NCBI RefSeq assembly: GCF_002285495.1
Contig: NZ_CP016786.1
Span: 1,502,001-1,566,000, forward strand
DNA from: Clostridium isatidis
GTDB lineage: Bacteria; Bacillota; Clostridia; Clostridiales; Clostridiaceae
Reading direction: 5' to 3'
Length of the DNA stretch: 64,000 nt
Each line of letters opens with the position of its first letter. Position 1 is the stretch's first letter. Shown here in pieces: positions 25,965-35,354 of this stretch. The position numbers and the translations under genes are program-made. The notes under the pieces are model-generated. The model made no database searches. It was not told the origin of the DNA and worked only from the letters and a program-made list of their open reading frames with translations.

Positions 25965-26028
25965 AATTAAATTTTAACTAGCTAAATTCATCTAAAACTC
26001 TTCACTGTGAACTATAACTTATATAGGA

Positions 26029-26256
26029 TTATTTGTAATCTCTTTCTCTTGCTAATGCTTCTTCCCTTATTTCCTGTCTAAGCCCCTCTAATGTTTGCTC
26101 TCTTCTTTTATTTTTTTCTCGTAAAGTTTCTTTCATTTTCTCGTCTGATGTTTTTTCAATCATTTCTTCAGCACGATGCATATTTTCGATAGTATTACTA
26201 ATATTTTCTTGAAGTCTTTCAACATTATCTCTTCTATCATCTGGATTATGTTTCAT
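26029..26256 (-). CDS. tlp: Small acid-soluble spore protein Tlp
   Basis: The 75-residue, highly charged helical protein begins MKHNPDDRRDNVERLQENI, the Tlp signature, followed by NTIENMHRAEEMIEKTSDE. Tlp is made in the forespore during late sporulation. Its presence shows that the organism makes spores. AAGGAG precedes the ATG. Confidence 0.93.
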   Translation of the reverse strand: MKHNPDDRRDNVERLQENISNTIENMHRAEEMIEKTSDEKMKETLREKNKRREQTLEGLRQEIREEALARERDYK

Positions 26257-26397
26257 TATAATTCTCTCCTTTCAGGTAAAGTTTTTAGCAGTTTTTTAGG
26301 TGATTATATAGACAACCACTTTCACTATTATTTTGGATTAAAAAATCTATATTATTCAGTAATAAGCTATTAAAAGCTTTACCTTTAAAGAGAAAAT

Positions 26398-27270
26398 TTA
26401 TATACTTAACATATTAAAGTTAATCTGCCTACTTGCTTCTTCTACTTTCTCAGGTAAAATATCAATAATCTCTTCTAAATCATCTTTTGAAATTCCTAAT
26501 TCATCCATTACTTTTTTATTAAAAACGTGTTTTGTGTTAATTGCTAATAAATTTTCATAATATACATTACTTATTGAATCTGCTATGCTTAATATATAAA
26601 CTTCTTCTTTATACTTCTTTGCAAGAAGAGGTCTATGATGATATTCTACTATAGATCTAATATCATCAGGTAATTCAAATCTAATACATTGCCATCTTCC
26701 AGCATCTTCATGAGTAAAACCATTCATAACTATTCTTTCGGCAATTATTTGATGCATTCCTTTCCTTTGTTTTTCCATAACCTTATCAATCAAGTCTGGA
26801 ACACATACATCTAATACAACTACACCTAAATCATGAATTAATCCATAAGCAAAATATTTATATATATCTGCCTTATTTAATTTTTCAGCTATTAAATTTG
26901 CTGCAACAGAAGTTCCTAAGCAATGCTTCCAATACTTATCTCTATCAAGTTGTTTAGATTGTCCTAAATTATCTGGCATTATAGATTTAACAAGATGGGC
27001 TATCACTAATTTTTCAACCGTTTTCAATCCTAAAAATTTAATAGCATCTGATAAGGATTCTATCTTTCTTAATAATTTAAAATATCCAGAATTAATATTA
27101 ATAAGTATTGCTTCTTTTAAATTAGAACATCTATTTATTACATATGAAAACTCTTCAATATCTAAAGTATCAGTATTTTTTAACATTTTTATTATTTCTG
27201 TAATTTCTTTATTAATAGTAGGTATTTTATTATTATTTTCCAAAATATCCAAAATTTCTTCAGGTCTCAT
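26398..27270 (-). CDS. HDOD-domain signalling protein
   Basis: A 290-residue stand-alone HDOD protein. The HD-like core is seen in the helical stretch around YFAYGLIHDLGVVVLDVC (retaining an HD pair) and IVEYHHRPLLAKKYKEE. HDOD proteins take part in signal transduction; most lack hydrolase activity, but the HD pair and HH pair here leave activity possible. No GGDEF or EAL partner is adjacent. GGGGG precedes the ATG. Confidence 0.85.
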   Translation of the reverse strand: MRPEEILDILENNNKIPTINKEITEIIKMLKNTDTLDIEEFSYVINRCSNLKEAILININSGYFKLLRKIESLSDAIKFLGLKTVEKLVIAHLVKSIMPDNLGQSKQLDRDKYWKHCLGTSVAANLIAEKLNKADIYKYFAYGLIHDLGVVVLDVCVPDLIDKVMEKQRKGMHQIIAERIVMNGFTHEDAGRWQCIRFELPDDIRSIVEYHHRPLLAKKYKEEVYILSIADSISNVYYENLLAINTKHVFNKKVMDELGISKDDLEEIIDILPEKVEEASRQINFNMLSI

Positions 27271-27448
27271 GCAAATTCCCCCTCATCGCTCTTCTAAATT
27301 AAATATATCATCAATACTATAACCTTTTCAACATAAAGTATAAATATCATACATATTATTGCCGGCAACTATTTCTTGCATAATTAAGAATAGTTTTTTC
27401 ACTATTGTAAAAACTATAATGAATTTTATTTTAAGGGCAGGTGATTTT

Positions 27449-28357
27449 GTGTTTAAAAAAATTTGTATTTTTTTAATAAGCTTTATTCTGATTTTAAATA
27501 TACCTATAAAAGAAAAAGCAGCTACAGAAAAAGACTATGAAACTCAAATGAAACAAGATATTTTAATTCTTATGTTAGCTTATCCTGAACATATTGTTAA
27601 TGTAGAAAAAAGTAATGATAAAGTTTTTTGTGTTACTAAGTCTGGCAGAAAAATTCTCTATGATGACAAAATAGAAAAAAGTTATGAGCAAAAACTAGCT
27701 AATCCTGATCTTCAAGATATGCTTGAGCAAAATTACCCTCTTGAAAAAAATAATACCCTAATGGATAAGAACTTTGATCCTGGTAGAATTAGACATTATG
27801 AACTATTTAATGAAGTTTATGGAAATTCAAAGAGAGAAATTGAAAAAAACTTAACCAATTTAAAATATGGATATACTAATTATCAATTTAATAGTCAAAA
27901 TAATGCTAATACATCTTTAGAGGCAGCTTTGAAAGAAATAATTCCTCTAGCTAAAAGCAGAAATGATATAGGAGCAATTCTTTATCCTGCTAGTGGAACT
28001 TATAATTATAGGGTTATCGCCGGAACTGGCAGGCTAAGTCCTCACTCCTATGGAATAGCTATTGATTTAAAATCAGATAAAAAAGATTATTGGAAGTGGA
28101 GTTCTAAAGAACAAGGTGAAAAAAGATTATCCGAATATCCTAAAGAATTAGTGGAAGCTTTTGAAAGGAATAATTTTATTTGGGGTGGAAAGTGGAATCA
28201 TTTTGATATCTTACATTTTGAATATAGGCCGGAAATAATTTTAAAAGCAAGATGCTTTAACGATTGGGAGCAAGATAAAAAATGGTATGAAAACTCTTAT
28301 TTAGAGGAAAAAGAAATAAAAAAATATATTGATAAAATAGAAGCAGCATTAAATTAA
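27449..28357 (+). CDS. Secreted D-Ala-D-Ala carboxypeptidase-like protein, M15 (VanY family)
   Basis: The start is a GTG at 27449 with AGGTGA seven bases upstream; it gives a proper signal sequence (FKKICIFLISFILILN), whereas the longer frame does not. The catalytic M15 domain occupies the C-terminal half: SPHSYGIAIDL holds the zinc-binding His and Asp, and WNHFDILHFEYRPE the later Glu/His ligands. It probably trims peptidoglycan outside the membrane. It is a single-gene unit with its own terminator. Confidence 0.9.
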   Translation: MFKKICIFLISFILILNIPIKEKAATEKDYETQMKQDILILMLAYPEHIVNVEKSNDKVFCVTKSGRKILYDDKIEKSYEQKLANPDLQDMLEQNYPLEKNNTLMDKNFDPGRIRHYELFNEVYGNSKREIEKNLTNLKYGYTNYQFNSQNNANTSLEAALKEIIPLAKSRNDIGAILYPASGTYNYRVIAGTGRLSPHSYGIAIDLKSDKKDYWKWSSKEQGEKRLSEYPKELVEAFERNNFIWGGKWNHFDILHFEYRPEIILKARCFNDWEQDKKWYENSYLEEKEIKKYIDKIEAALN

Positions 28358-28376
28358 ATTGAAAAACTACTAAAAT

Positions 28377-28406
28377 AAAAGAAGAGTATAAACACTCTTC
28401 TTTTTT
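28377..28406 (+). terminator. Terminator after M15 peptidase gene
   Basis: AAAAGAAGAGT, loop, ACTCTTCTTTTTT. It can serve the convergent scrK gene too. Confidence 0.85.
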
Positions 28407-28416
28407 AATAGCTCTT

Positions 28417-29361
28417 TTAGTTATCTTGTAAGTCTTCTGCTCTTGGCATTGCATCAATTGCACCATAATTAGTACAAGTAATTGCTCCTACCTTGTTAGC
28501 ATAAGAAACTATTTCCTTCCATTTACTAAAACTAATATTTTTATTATCTTCTTGCTCTGATAACTGCTTTAAAACTGCTCCAACAAAAGCATCTCCTGCT
28601 CCAGTTGAATCAACTTGCTTTATTTTAATCGATGGTACTATTTCTGAAGCCCCATTACTTATTAGTGTTCCCTTTGCACCTAATGTAACAGCAACAATCT
28701 TAGCTCCCATTTTGTGAAGTTTCTTAACTGCTAATTCTATACTTTCTTCTTCCGTTATTAGCTTTATTTCCTCATCACTAAGTTTAACAAAGTCCGATAG
28801 CTTAATAAAATTCTTACAATCTTCAATAAAAGCTTCTAATTTATCTTTAGTTATTAAAGCATCCCTGTAATTAGGGTCAAAAGAAATAAATATATTATTT
28901 TCCTTAGCATACTCTAATAATTTATAGTAAGTATTTTTTAATTCTCCTTCTAAAAAACCCGTTGCTGAGCCAAAATGTATAATATCCTTATCACTTATTT
29001 TACTTAAATCAATACTTGAAAATCTATAATCCCCATCGCTTCCTCTATGAAATTCAAAATCTCTTTCTCCCTTTTCATCAATAGAAACAAAAGCTAAGGT
29101 AGTATAGCCTTCCATTTTAGTCATTTCAACATTAATATCTACCTTCTTTAAGCTTTCAATTAAGAACTTTCCAAATGAATCATTACCAACTTGACCTAAA
29201 AAATAAGCTTCGCCTCCTAACTTACATACGGAAGCAGCTACATTAGCTGGTGCCCCTCCAGCCTTCTTCTCAAAATTCACAGTCTTTGATAAATCTTTTA
29301 TATTATCTTTTCCTATAAAATCTATTAATAATTCACCGATACAAAAAACCTTATTACTCAT
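28417..29361 (-). CDS. scrK: Fructokinase, PfkB family
   Basis: The 314-residue sugar kinase has the PfkB motifs KKAGGAPANVAASVCKLGG and DSTGAGDAFVGAVLKQL with the catalytic Asp. It phosphorylates the fructose released from sucrose-6-phosphate. Its ATG overlaps the end of the sucrase gene by eight bases. Last gene of the sucrose operon. Confidence 0.93.
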   Translation of the reverse strand: MSNKVFCIGELLIDFIGKDNIKDLSKTVNFEKKAGGAPANVAASVCKLGGEAYFLGQVGNDSFGKFLIESLKKVDINVEMTKMEGYTTLAFVSIDEKGERDFEFHRGSDGDYRFSSIDLSKISDKDIIHFGSATGFLEGELKNTYYKLLEYAKENNIFISFDPNYRDALITKDKLEAFIEDCKNFIKLSDFVKLSDEEIKLITEEESIELAVKKLHKMGAKIVAVTLGAKGTLISNGASEIVPSIKIKQVDSTGAGDAFVGAVLKQLSEQEDNKNISFSKWKEIVSYANKVGAITCTNYGAIDAMPRAEDLQDN

Positions 29362-30820
29362 ATAACATTTCTCCCAAATTCCAAAGCTTCAAATCTTTAA
29401 TATTAACATTATTTTCTGCTAATATTCTTAAGCCAGTACTTCCTTCTTCTGGATAAACCCTGCTTGATATAACTGTTTCACCATCTTGAAGAAAAATCTC
29501 AACTGCTGATTTATCCACAAACATATGAACTTTAATCTTATCATTATTAAACTTAAATCTTCTAACGGAGTTTACTCCATTGATTAATTTATTGTTATCT
29601 AAAAATCCACTGCCCTCTTCAAAATTAAATACTAATGAAGAATATTCATCCTTGCCTTCAAGAAACCTTAATTCAATTTTTTTTGCTTCTAACCTATCTA
29701 TTTCTAAAAGTAATTCATAACTATTAGTTTCTAATGCATCAGTATTCCATTCATTACATATTATATTCTTCGTATCTTCTAATAATTTAATCCTATAATT
29801 TTCAAACTCTTTTAGTGGAACTTGATAAATAATATCATCTTTTAAAATAAGTTCCCTAGGCATAGTAAGACAATGAAGCCATCCTAATTCTTTTGTTGGA
29901 TACTTATCTTCTTCTTCTGGCATTCCCATCCAGCCAATCATTATTGTTCTATTTTTATCATCTTTAAATACTTGAGGAGCATAAAAGTCTTTTCCTAAAT
30001 CTAATTCCCTAAATTCCCCATGTTTAAAATTAAGAGTTTCGAAATCAAATTTTCCTATTATATAACCTGATTGGTAAATATTTTGATATCTAAATTCCTC
30101 ACTTTCTAAACCTTGTGGAGAAAAGATTAAAATATCTTTTCCATCTAAATTGAATAAAGAAGGACATTCCCACATATAACCAAAATTTTCATAATCAGTT
30201 TTAATTTCTCCCTCAAAACTCCATTTATTAAGATCCTCTGAACTATATAATAGGGCTCTGCCTATTTTTTCTTCTAATTGAGCACCTAGTACAAAATAGT
30301 ACTTTCCATCTTTCTCAAAAATATATGGATCTCTAAAATGAGCTGTATATCCCTTCGGTAATTTATCTACAACAGGTCCTTTTTTAACCAACTCTCCATC
30401 CTGATTTAAACTAGCCCTGCACTGATAAGCTTCCCTGTTTCCCTTATCATCTCTTACATTTCCAGTATAAAATAGTTCTAATTTGTCTTCTATTGCTATT
30501 GCACTACCCGAATAACAGCCATCTTTATCATACCATTCATCAGGTGCAAGAACTGCCTTAGGAATAGAATAATGCATAAAATCCTTCGTTTTAACTAAGG
30601 CCCAATGCTTATCTTTATGTTCGCATTTATAGGGATTCCATTGATAAAAAATATAATATTCTCCTTTAAAATAAGCTAATCCATTTGGATCATTTAATAA
30701 ACCAAAAGGAGGCTCTAAATGATAATTTAATCTCCATTTATCGCTGGAACTATTACTCATATTTTTATAATACATTTCTGAATTTAAATTTACATCAATT
30801 ATCTTTTTTAAATCCTCCAT
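29354..30820 (-). CDS. scrB: Sucrose-6-phosphate hydrolase, GH32
   Basis: About 488 residues. The catalytic nucleophile Asp is in LLNDPNGLAYFKGEYYIFYQ, the FRDPYIF block holds the transition-state Asp, and the acid/base Glu is in YMWECPSLF. The C-terminal beta-sandwich of GH32 follows. It splits sucrose-6-phosphate brought in by ScrA into glucose-6-phosphate and fructose. The ATG at 30820 has GAGG seven bases before it; the in-frame GTG at 30832 is inside that site. Confidence 0.95.
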   Translation of the reverse strand: MEDLKKIIDVNLNSEMYYKNMSNSSSDKWRLNYHLEPPFGLLNDPNGLAYFKGEYYIFYQWNPYKCEHKDKHWALVKTKDFMHYSIPKAVLAPDEWYDKDGCYSGSAIAIEDKLELFYTGNVRDDKGNREAYQCRASLNQDGELVKKGPVVDKLPKGYTAHFRDPYIFEKDGKYYFVLGAQLEEKIGRALLYSSEDLNKWSFEGEIKTDYENFGYMWECPSLFNLDGKDILIFSPQGLESEEFRYQNIYQSGYIIGKFDFETLNFKHGEFRELDLGKDFYAPQVFKDDKNRTIMIGWMGMPEEEDKYPTKELGWLHCLTMPRELILKDDIIYQVPLKEFENYRIKLLEDTKNIICNEWNTDALETNSYELLLEIDRLEAKKIELRFLEGKDEYSSLVFNFEEGSGFLDNNKLINGVNSVRRFKFNNDKIKVHMFVDKSAVEIFLQDGETVISSRVYPEEGSTGLRILAENNVNIKDLKLWNLGEMLYE

Positions 30821-30841
30821 TTTAAACCTCACTTCTATATT

Positions 30842-31822
30842 TTAAAGAAGAGACTTAACACTTTGTCTTTTTATAAGTTTTAACGGAACCTTTCTATCAA
30901 TATCTATTTCTTCACCATTTATATAAGATAAAATTAAGTCAGAAGTTTTTTCTCCTAATGCTTCATAATTTATTTCTACAGTTGTTATGGTTGGATGTAC
31001 AGCTAATCCAACATCATATCCACCAAAACCTGCTACAGATATTTCATCTGGTATGTTATATCCATTTTCATAGGCATATCTAATAAAACCAAGAACAATA
31101 TTATCCGTAGCTCCAATAACAACTGTAGGATTATATTTCATAACTTCTTTGCTGGCTTTGTAGGCTTCATTAAAGGAAAAGCCAGTTTTTACAAAATTGA
31201 TATTACTATCTATCCCTTTAAAAGCATCATAAAAGCCTGCTTTTCTTTCAACTCCTACAGCCTTATCTTCTTCTGTAACACCTAGATACACAATATTTCT
31301 ATGTCCATTATCCCTTATATATTCGCCAAGTACTCTTCCTGCCTCATAATCATCTATTTTTATATAATTAACAAGGTTACTCTTTTGTCCAGTAAACAAT
31401 ATTGGTATTGATAATTTTCTTGATAACTCAATATGTTCCTTTGTAATATCAACAGCTAAAATTATAATGCCGTCTACACCTTGTTGATATAATTTTTTCA
31501 TATGTTCTATTTCTTTTTCTTTACTTAACTCACTAGTTAATATAATACCTTGATATCCATTTTCCTCTAATCTTTTATTAATGCTTTTTAATATTTTTCC
31601 AGAAGTAAAAGAGTCAATTCTAGGTATTATTATTCCTATTAAGCCACTTTTCTTTGCTTTTAATCTTTTAGCAAAAAAGTTAGACTTAAATCCAGTCTTT
31701 TCTATAGCTTCTTCTATTTTCTTTTTATTATCATCACTTACATATCCACCGTTTAAATATCTTGATACTGTACTTTTTGATACCCCCACCATATTGGCTA
31801 TATCTTGAATTGTTACCTTCAT
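30842..31822 (-). CDS. scrR: LacI-family sucrose operon repressor
   Basis: The N-terminal LacI helix-turn-helix reads TIQDIANMVGVSKSTVSRYL; the rest is the periplasmic-binding-type sensor domain. Placed between scrA and scrB on the same strand, it most likely represses the sucrose genes and itself. Elements resembling TGGTATCATAAAA occur at the scrR and scrA promoters. AAGGAGGG precedes the ATG. Confidence 0.92.
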   Translation of the reverse strand: MKVTIQDIANMVGVSKSTVSRYLNGGYVSDDNKKKIEEAIEKTGFKSNFFAKRLKAKKSGLIGIIIPRIDSFTSGKILKSINKRLEENGYQGIILTSELSKEKEIEHMKKLYQQGVDGIIILAVDITKEHIELSRKLSIPILFTGQKSNLVNYIKIDDYEAGRVLGEYIRDNGHRNIVYLGVTEEDKAVGVERKAGFYDAFKGIDSNINFVKTGFSFNEAYKASKEVMKYNPTVVIGATDNIVLGFIRYAYENGYNIPDEISVAGFGGYDVGLAVHPTITTVEINYEALGEKTSDLILSYINGEEIDIDRKVPLKLIKRQSVKSLL

Positions 31823-31842
31823 ATTAACCCTCCTTATAAAGG

Positions 31843-31854
31843 ATTATTATACCA
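31843..31854 (-). promoter_or_regulatory. ScrR operator-like element at scrR
   Basis: ATTATTATACCA (plus reading) overlaps the TATAAT box of scrR and resembles the TTTTATGATACCA elements at scrA (one or two differences). Confidence 0.45.
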
Positions 31855-31878
31855 TTTGTGGAGATAAAAATAAATGTC

Positions 31879-31907
31879 AAAGAGGGGGCTATACCTGTCT
31901 CCCCTTT
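31879..31907. terminator. Hairpin after scrA
   Basis: AAAGAGGGGG pairs imperfectly with CTCCCCTTT. The T-run lies on the plus-strand side, so minus-strand termination after scrA is only partial and read-through to scrR is possible. Confidence 0.4.
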
Positions 31908-31913
31908 ATTTTT

Positions 31914-33272
31914 TTATTCTTCTGATTTATAGAAGATATAGGTAAGAGCAAAGGATACACCAATTCCTATTAAGTGAGTTAATATATAACCCATAATATT
32001 ACCATTTAGATATAGTAGTATTCCAGGAATAACTGTAATTCCCATACCCGATCCAGCCAAGCCTAGCATTGCTGCAAACATTCCAGCTGCTGCACCACCT
32101 ACTAAGGCAAATGCAAATGGTTTTAAAAATCTTAAGTTAACTCCAAATATAGCTGGTTCTGTAATTCCTAAAAAGGCTGGTATAGCTGATGAAATATATA
32201 ATGTACGTTTCTTTTTATCTCTAGTTTTAAATGCTACTGCTAAGGTTGCAGCTCCTTGGGCTGCTATTGCACCTGTAATAATTGCATTATATGGGTTTAC
32301 CCCTGTATTAGCTAAAAGTTCAACTTCTAAAGCATTAAATATGTGATGAATTCCTGTAACAACAATAAGTTGATTAATTCCTCCAATTATTAATCCACCT
32401 ATTCCAAGTGGTAATGCTAAAAAGCTCTTAAAGGCTGTGAAAATAACTTCTTCCAATGAGTGCATTATTGGTCCAACTATTAAAAGTCCAAGTATCATTG
32501 TTATAAGTAATGTTAAGAATGGAGTGATAATTAAATCTAAAACATCAGGTACAAATTTTCTTAAAGATTTTTCTAATTTTGCTCCAATTATTCCTAAAGC
32601 TAATGCTGGTAATACTGATCCTTGATATCCTACTATTGGCAGACTAAGTCCTAAAATATCTAAATAAATTGGCTCAGCTCCACCTGCAACGTTCCATGCA
32701 TTAGGAAGTTGAGGTGCTACTAACATTAGTCCAAGTACCATTCCTACAACTGGAGTACCACCAAATTTCTTTACTGTTGACCAAGCAACAAGAGCTGGTA
32801 AGAAAATAAATGCTGTATCTGTTAGAACTTGTGACAATATATTTAATGTGGGACTTAATTCAACTCCTAAGTTTGTTACAAGTCCCCTTAATCCCATAAA
32901 TAATCCTGTTGCAACTAATACAGGAATTATTGGAACAAATATATCCCCTAAAGTTCTTGAAATTTTTTGAGGCATTGACATTTCTGCATATGCATCTTCC
33001 TTAACGCTTCCACCATCTCCTGCAACACCTAGTTTTTTCATTTCTGCATATACTTTGTTTACAAAGCCAGTTCCTAAAATTATTTGGAATTGAGCTGCAG
33101 CGAAAAATTGACCTTTTACACCATCGATATTTTCTATAGCTTTCTCATCAATTAATGATTTATCCTTTAGTATTAGTCTTAACCTAGTAGCGCAATGCTC
33201 CATTGATTTGATATTTTCTTTTCCTCCTATGTGCTTTAAAATTTCTGTTGCTACAATTTGCTCTTTACTCAT
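31914..33272 (-). CDS. scrA: PTS sucrose-type EIIBC
   Basis: The 452 residues start with an EIIB domain (phosphocysteine in MEHCATRLRLILKD, about residue 22) followed by the ten-helix EIIC domain of the sucrose/beta-glucoside class. No EIIA is attached. The neighbouring GH32 hydrolase, fructokinase and LacI repressor set the substrate as sucrose. It heads the operon; TTGATA-17-TATCAT lies upstream on the minus strand. Confidence 0.94.
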   Translation of the reverse strand: MSKEQIVATEILKHIGGKENIKSMEHCATRLRLILKDKSLIDEKAIENIDGVKGQFFAAAQFQIILGTGFVNKVYAEMKKLGVAGDGGSVKEDAYAEMSMPQKISRTLGDIFVPIIPVLVATGLFMGLRGLVTNLGVELSPTLNILSQVLTDTAFIFLPALVAWSTVKKFGGTPVVGMVLGLMLVAPQLPNAWNVAGGAEPIYLDILGLSLPIVGYQGSVLPALALGIIGAKLEKSLRKFVPDVLDLIITPFLTLLITMILGLLIVGPIMHSLEEVIFTAFKSFLALPLGIGGLIIGGINQLIVVTGIHHIFNALEVELLANTGVNPYNAIITGAIAAQGAATLAVAFKTRDKKKRTLYISSAIPAFLGITEPAIFGVNLRFLKPFAFALVGGAAAGMFAAMLGLAGSGMGITVIPGILLYLNGNIMGYILTHLIGIGVSFALTYIFYKSEE

Positions 33273-33587
33273 AAAAAATAATTCCCCCTTCTATTTGATG
33301 ATTTTATGATACCAGTTCCACATTTTTTTATCAATATTCGAACTTTTATCATATTGTTAAGATTTTTATTTAATTACTACTTAAAATTAATAATTTATTG
33401 TGTATTATTAAAAAATTTTTAAATAAATAGTGTTTTTATTAAACATAAAATAATTATTTAAAACATTTACATTTATTTTTATGATACCATTCCCTCCACC
33501 TTTTTTGCTAGATAAAAAAATACGCCCTCTATTACAGAAAGCATATCTATTAAATATCATAGTTCTTAGCTATACAATTTTATAGGA
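33273..33587 (-). promoter_or_regulatory. scrA upstream region with two operator-like elements
   Basis: This 315-base gap holds the scrA promoter (minus-strand TTGATA, 17 bases, TATCAT) whose -10 lies inside TTTTATGATACCA (33302-33314). An exact second copy, TTTTATGATACCA at 33477-33489, sits 175 bases further upstream, a spacing that would permit DNA looping by a LacI-type tetramer or mark a second promoter. I see no gene in the gap. Confidence 0.55.
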
Positions 33588-34070
33588 CTAAATTTTCTTT
33601 TGCCAATAGCCAACATTTAACCAGCTATTATTTTTAAAACCTACCTCTTTAAATTCTGCAACTTTTTCAAAACCTAATCTTTCATGCAGTTTTATACTTG
33701 CCTCATTAGGAATGGTTATTCCACTAATAATTATGTGCATATTTATTTCTTTTGCTAATTTTAGCAACTCCTCATATAATTTAGTTCCTAAGCCCTTCCC
33801 CTTATAATCTTTATGCAGATATATAGATGCTTCACAGGAATATCTATAAGATGACCTTTCTTTCCATTGACTTAAATATGCATATCCCAGTACCTTCTTA
33901 TCCTCTTCATAAACCAACCATGGATATTTTTTTGTTTTTTCCCTTATTCTTTTCTCCATCTCCTTAATTGTTAATTCCTCTTCTTCAAAGGTTATATTAG
34001 TATTTAAAATATAATAATTATAAATATCTACTATGTCTTTTGCATCAGTTAATTTAACTAAACGTATCAT
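33588..34070 (-). CDS. GNAT acetyltransferase, phosphinothricin-acetyltransferase-like
   Basis: The 160-residue GNAT begins with IRLVKLTDAKDIVDIYNYYI, the pattern of the Pat/bar/MnaT subgroup (N-acetylation of phosphinothricin, methionine sulfone and similar amino acids). The acetyl-CoA loop is YKGKGLGTKLYEELL, and the HERLGFEKVAEFKEVGFK end is typical. Its substrate is likely a small amino-acid analogue. It starts 19 bases after deoC and is probably co-transcribed. Confidence 0.88.
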   Translation of the reverse strand: MIRLVKLTDAKDIVDIYNYYILNTNITFEEEELTIKEMEKRIREKTKKYPWLVYEEDKKVLGYAYLSQWKERSSYRYSCEASIYLHKDYKGKGLGTKLYEELLKLAKEINMHIIISGITIPNEASIKLHERLGFEKVAEFKEVGFKNNSWLNVGYWQKKI

Positions 34071-34089
34071 TATTTACTCTCCATTAATT

Positions 34090-34779
34090 TTATTTCTTTA
34101 AAAACTCCCTATATTCTTCAATTATTTTTACTCCAGAACTTGTACCTATTCTTTCAGCTCCAGCCTCAATCATCTTTAAGCAAGTTTGTAAGTTCCTAAT
34201 TCCTCCAGCTGCTTTTACTTTTACCTCCTTGCCAACTATTGATTTCATAAGCTTTACATCCTCCACAGTCGCTCCTCCGCTGCCAAAACCAGTAGAAGTT
34301 TTAATAAAATCAGGTTTTACTTTAAGAGCAATTTTACAAACTTCAATTTTTTCTTCATATGTTAGGTAGCAATTTTCTAATATCACTTTTGAAGTAACAT
34401 TATTTTCTCTGCATACTCCAACTATTTCTCTCATTTCCTTTTCAATATAAGCTAAATTCCCATTTTTAAGTTCTACAATATTAATTACATAATCAATCTC
34501 ATCAGAACCATTCAAGATACTATCCTTTGTTTCATAAACCTTAGCTTCTATAGTGTTTTGTCCAAGAGGAAAGCCTATTGCCGCTCCTACATTTACTTTA
34601 GTTCCTTCTAAATATTTTTTGCAAAGCTTAACTGCTGCTGGATTTATAGCAACCATTTTAAATCCATAATCCCTTGCTTCTTTACAAATTTTTTCAAAAT
34701 CTTCATTTTTAACATAAGCTTTTAATAATGTATGATCAATCATCTTTGCCAATGCCTTAATACTTAATTTTTCTTCCAT
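34090..34779 (-). CDS. deoC: Deoxyribose-phosphate aldolase
   Basis: At 229 residues the protein is full length. It has the early IDHTLLKAY block, VKPDFIKTSTGFGSGGATVEDV with the Schiff-base lysine, and VKAAGGIRNLQTCLKMIEAGAERIGTSSG. It splits 2-deoxyribose-5-phosphate into acetaldehyde and glyceraldehyde-3-phosphate during nucleoside breakdown. No other deo gene is adjacent. Confidence 0.96.
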   Translation of the reverse strand: MEEKLSIKALAKMIDHTLLKAYVKNEDFEKICKEARDYGFKMVAINPAAVKLCKKYLEGTKVNVGAAIGFPLGQNTIEAKVYETKDSILNGSDEIDYVINIVELKNGNLAYIEKEMREIVGVCRENNVTSKVILENCYLTYEEKIEVCKIALKVKPDFIKTSTGFGSGGATVEDVKLMKSIVGKEVKVKAAGGIRNLQTCLKMIEAGAERIGTSSGVKIIEEYREFLKK

Positions 34780-34984
34780 ATACCTCTCCCCTTAAAATGA
34801 ATTTATTATTTTTATTTATATTTTATCACATTAATTCCAAGAAAGTTTATTCCTCTTCTATCATAAATATCTAAGTATTTTTTATTATTAATATCACATA
34901 ATAATATCGTCATCTTTCTCCACAATAAAATTTATTCTCTCACTAATTATTCCCTTAATTTTAAAACTTTTGGAGGTGCTGAAA

Positions 34985-35188
34985 ATGAACGAAAACAACA
35001 ATAAAAAAACTGCCAAACAACATGTAGAAGATGTTTATAGCAAATTAGTAGAATCAAAAGCCTGTTTAAGAGAAGCATTAAATTCAGCTGAACAGCATCG
35101 TAACAAAGAACAAATTGAAAATAATCTAGCTTCCGTTAATGATGCTATAAACTCAGTCAATAACACTTTAAATAATTATCAAGACTAA
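34985..35188 (+). CDS. 67-residue helical protein of unknown function
   Basis: An ATG with GGAGGTGCTGAAA before it opens a 67-codon frame; a terminator follows. The protein is polar with two predicted helices (AKQHVEDVYSKLVESKACLR and EQIENNLASVNDAINSVNN), without signal peptide or metal site. I do not recognise the family. Ribosome site, terminator and coding-like composition support a real gene. Confidence 0.7.
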   Translation: MNENNNKKTAKQHVEDVYSKLVESKACLREALNSAEQHRNKEQIENNLASVNDAINSVNNTLNNYQD

Positions 35189-35205
35189 TTGTTTTTATAA
35201 GATAA

Positions 35206-35241
35206 AAAGGCTGTTTTTCTTATATTACAGCCTTTCTTTTT
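35206..35241 (+). terminator. Terminator after 67-residue gene
   Basis: AAAGGCTGT, loop, ACAGCCTTT, then T-rich. Confidence 0.8.
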
Positions 35242-35353
35242 AACTACCGGAACTTTCATACCTTTTTATACCCATTTTCCATATAAATTTTGCTAATGCG
35301 GATAAAATTATTATCCATACTACTTGAAGTGATAAAGCTTTTAATAATTCCAT
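35240..35353 (-). pseudogene. C-terminal remnant of ABC-2 type permease
   Basis: A 37-codon frame (MELLKALSLQVVWIIILSAL and then AKFIWKMGIKRYESSGS) looks like the last helix and tail of an ABC-2 permease of the YtrC/DUF990 sort, whose members end in a similar hydrophobic helix, basic stretch and Gly/Ser end. Everything before it is missing. It follows the broken ATPase piece directly, so a deletion removed the ATPase end and most of the permease. Confidence 0.6.
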
Positions 35354-35354
35354 T

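Noticed and set aside
26270..26392. AGGTAAAG..CTTTACCT inverted repeat as a MITE
   Set aside because: Only eight bases match exactly, the rest is A/T-rich, and no target duplication or second copy is visible.
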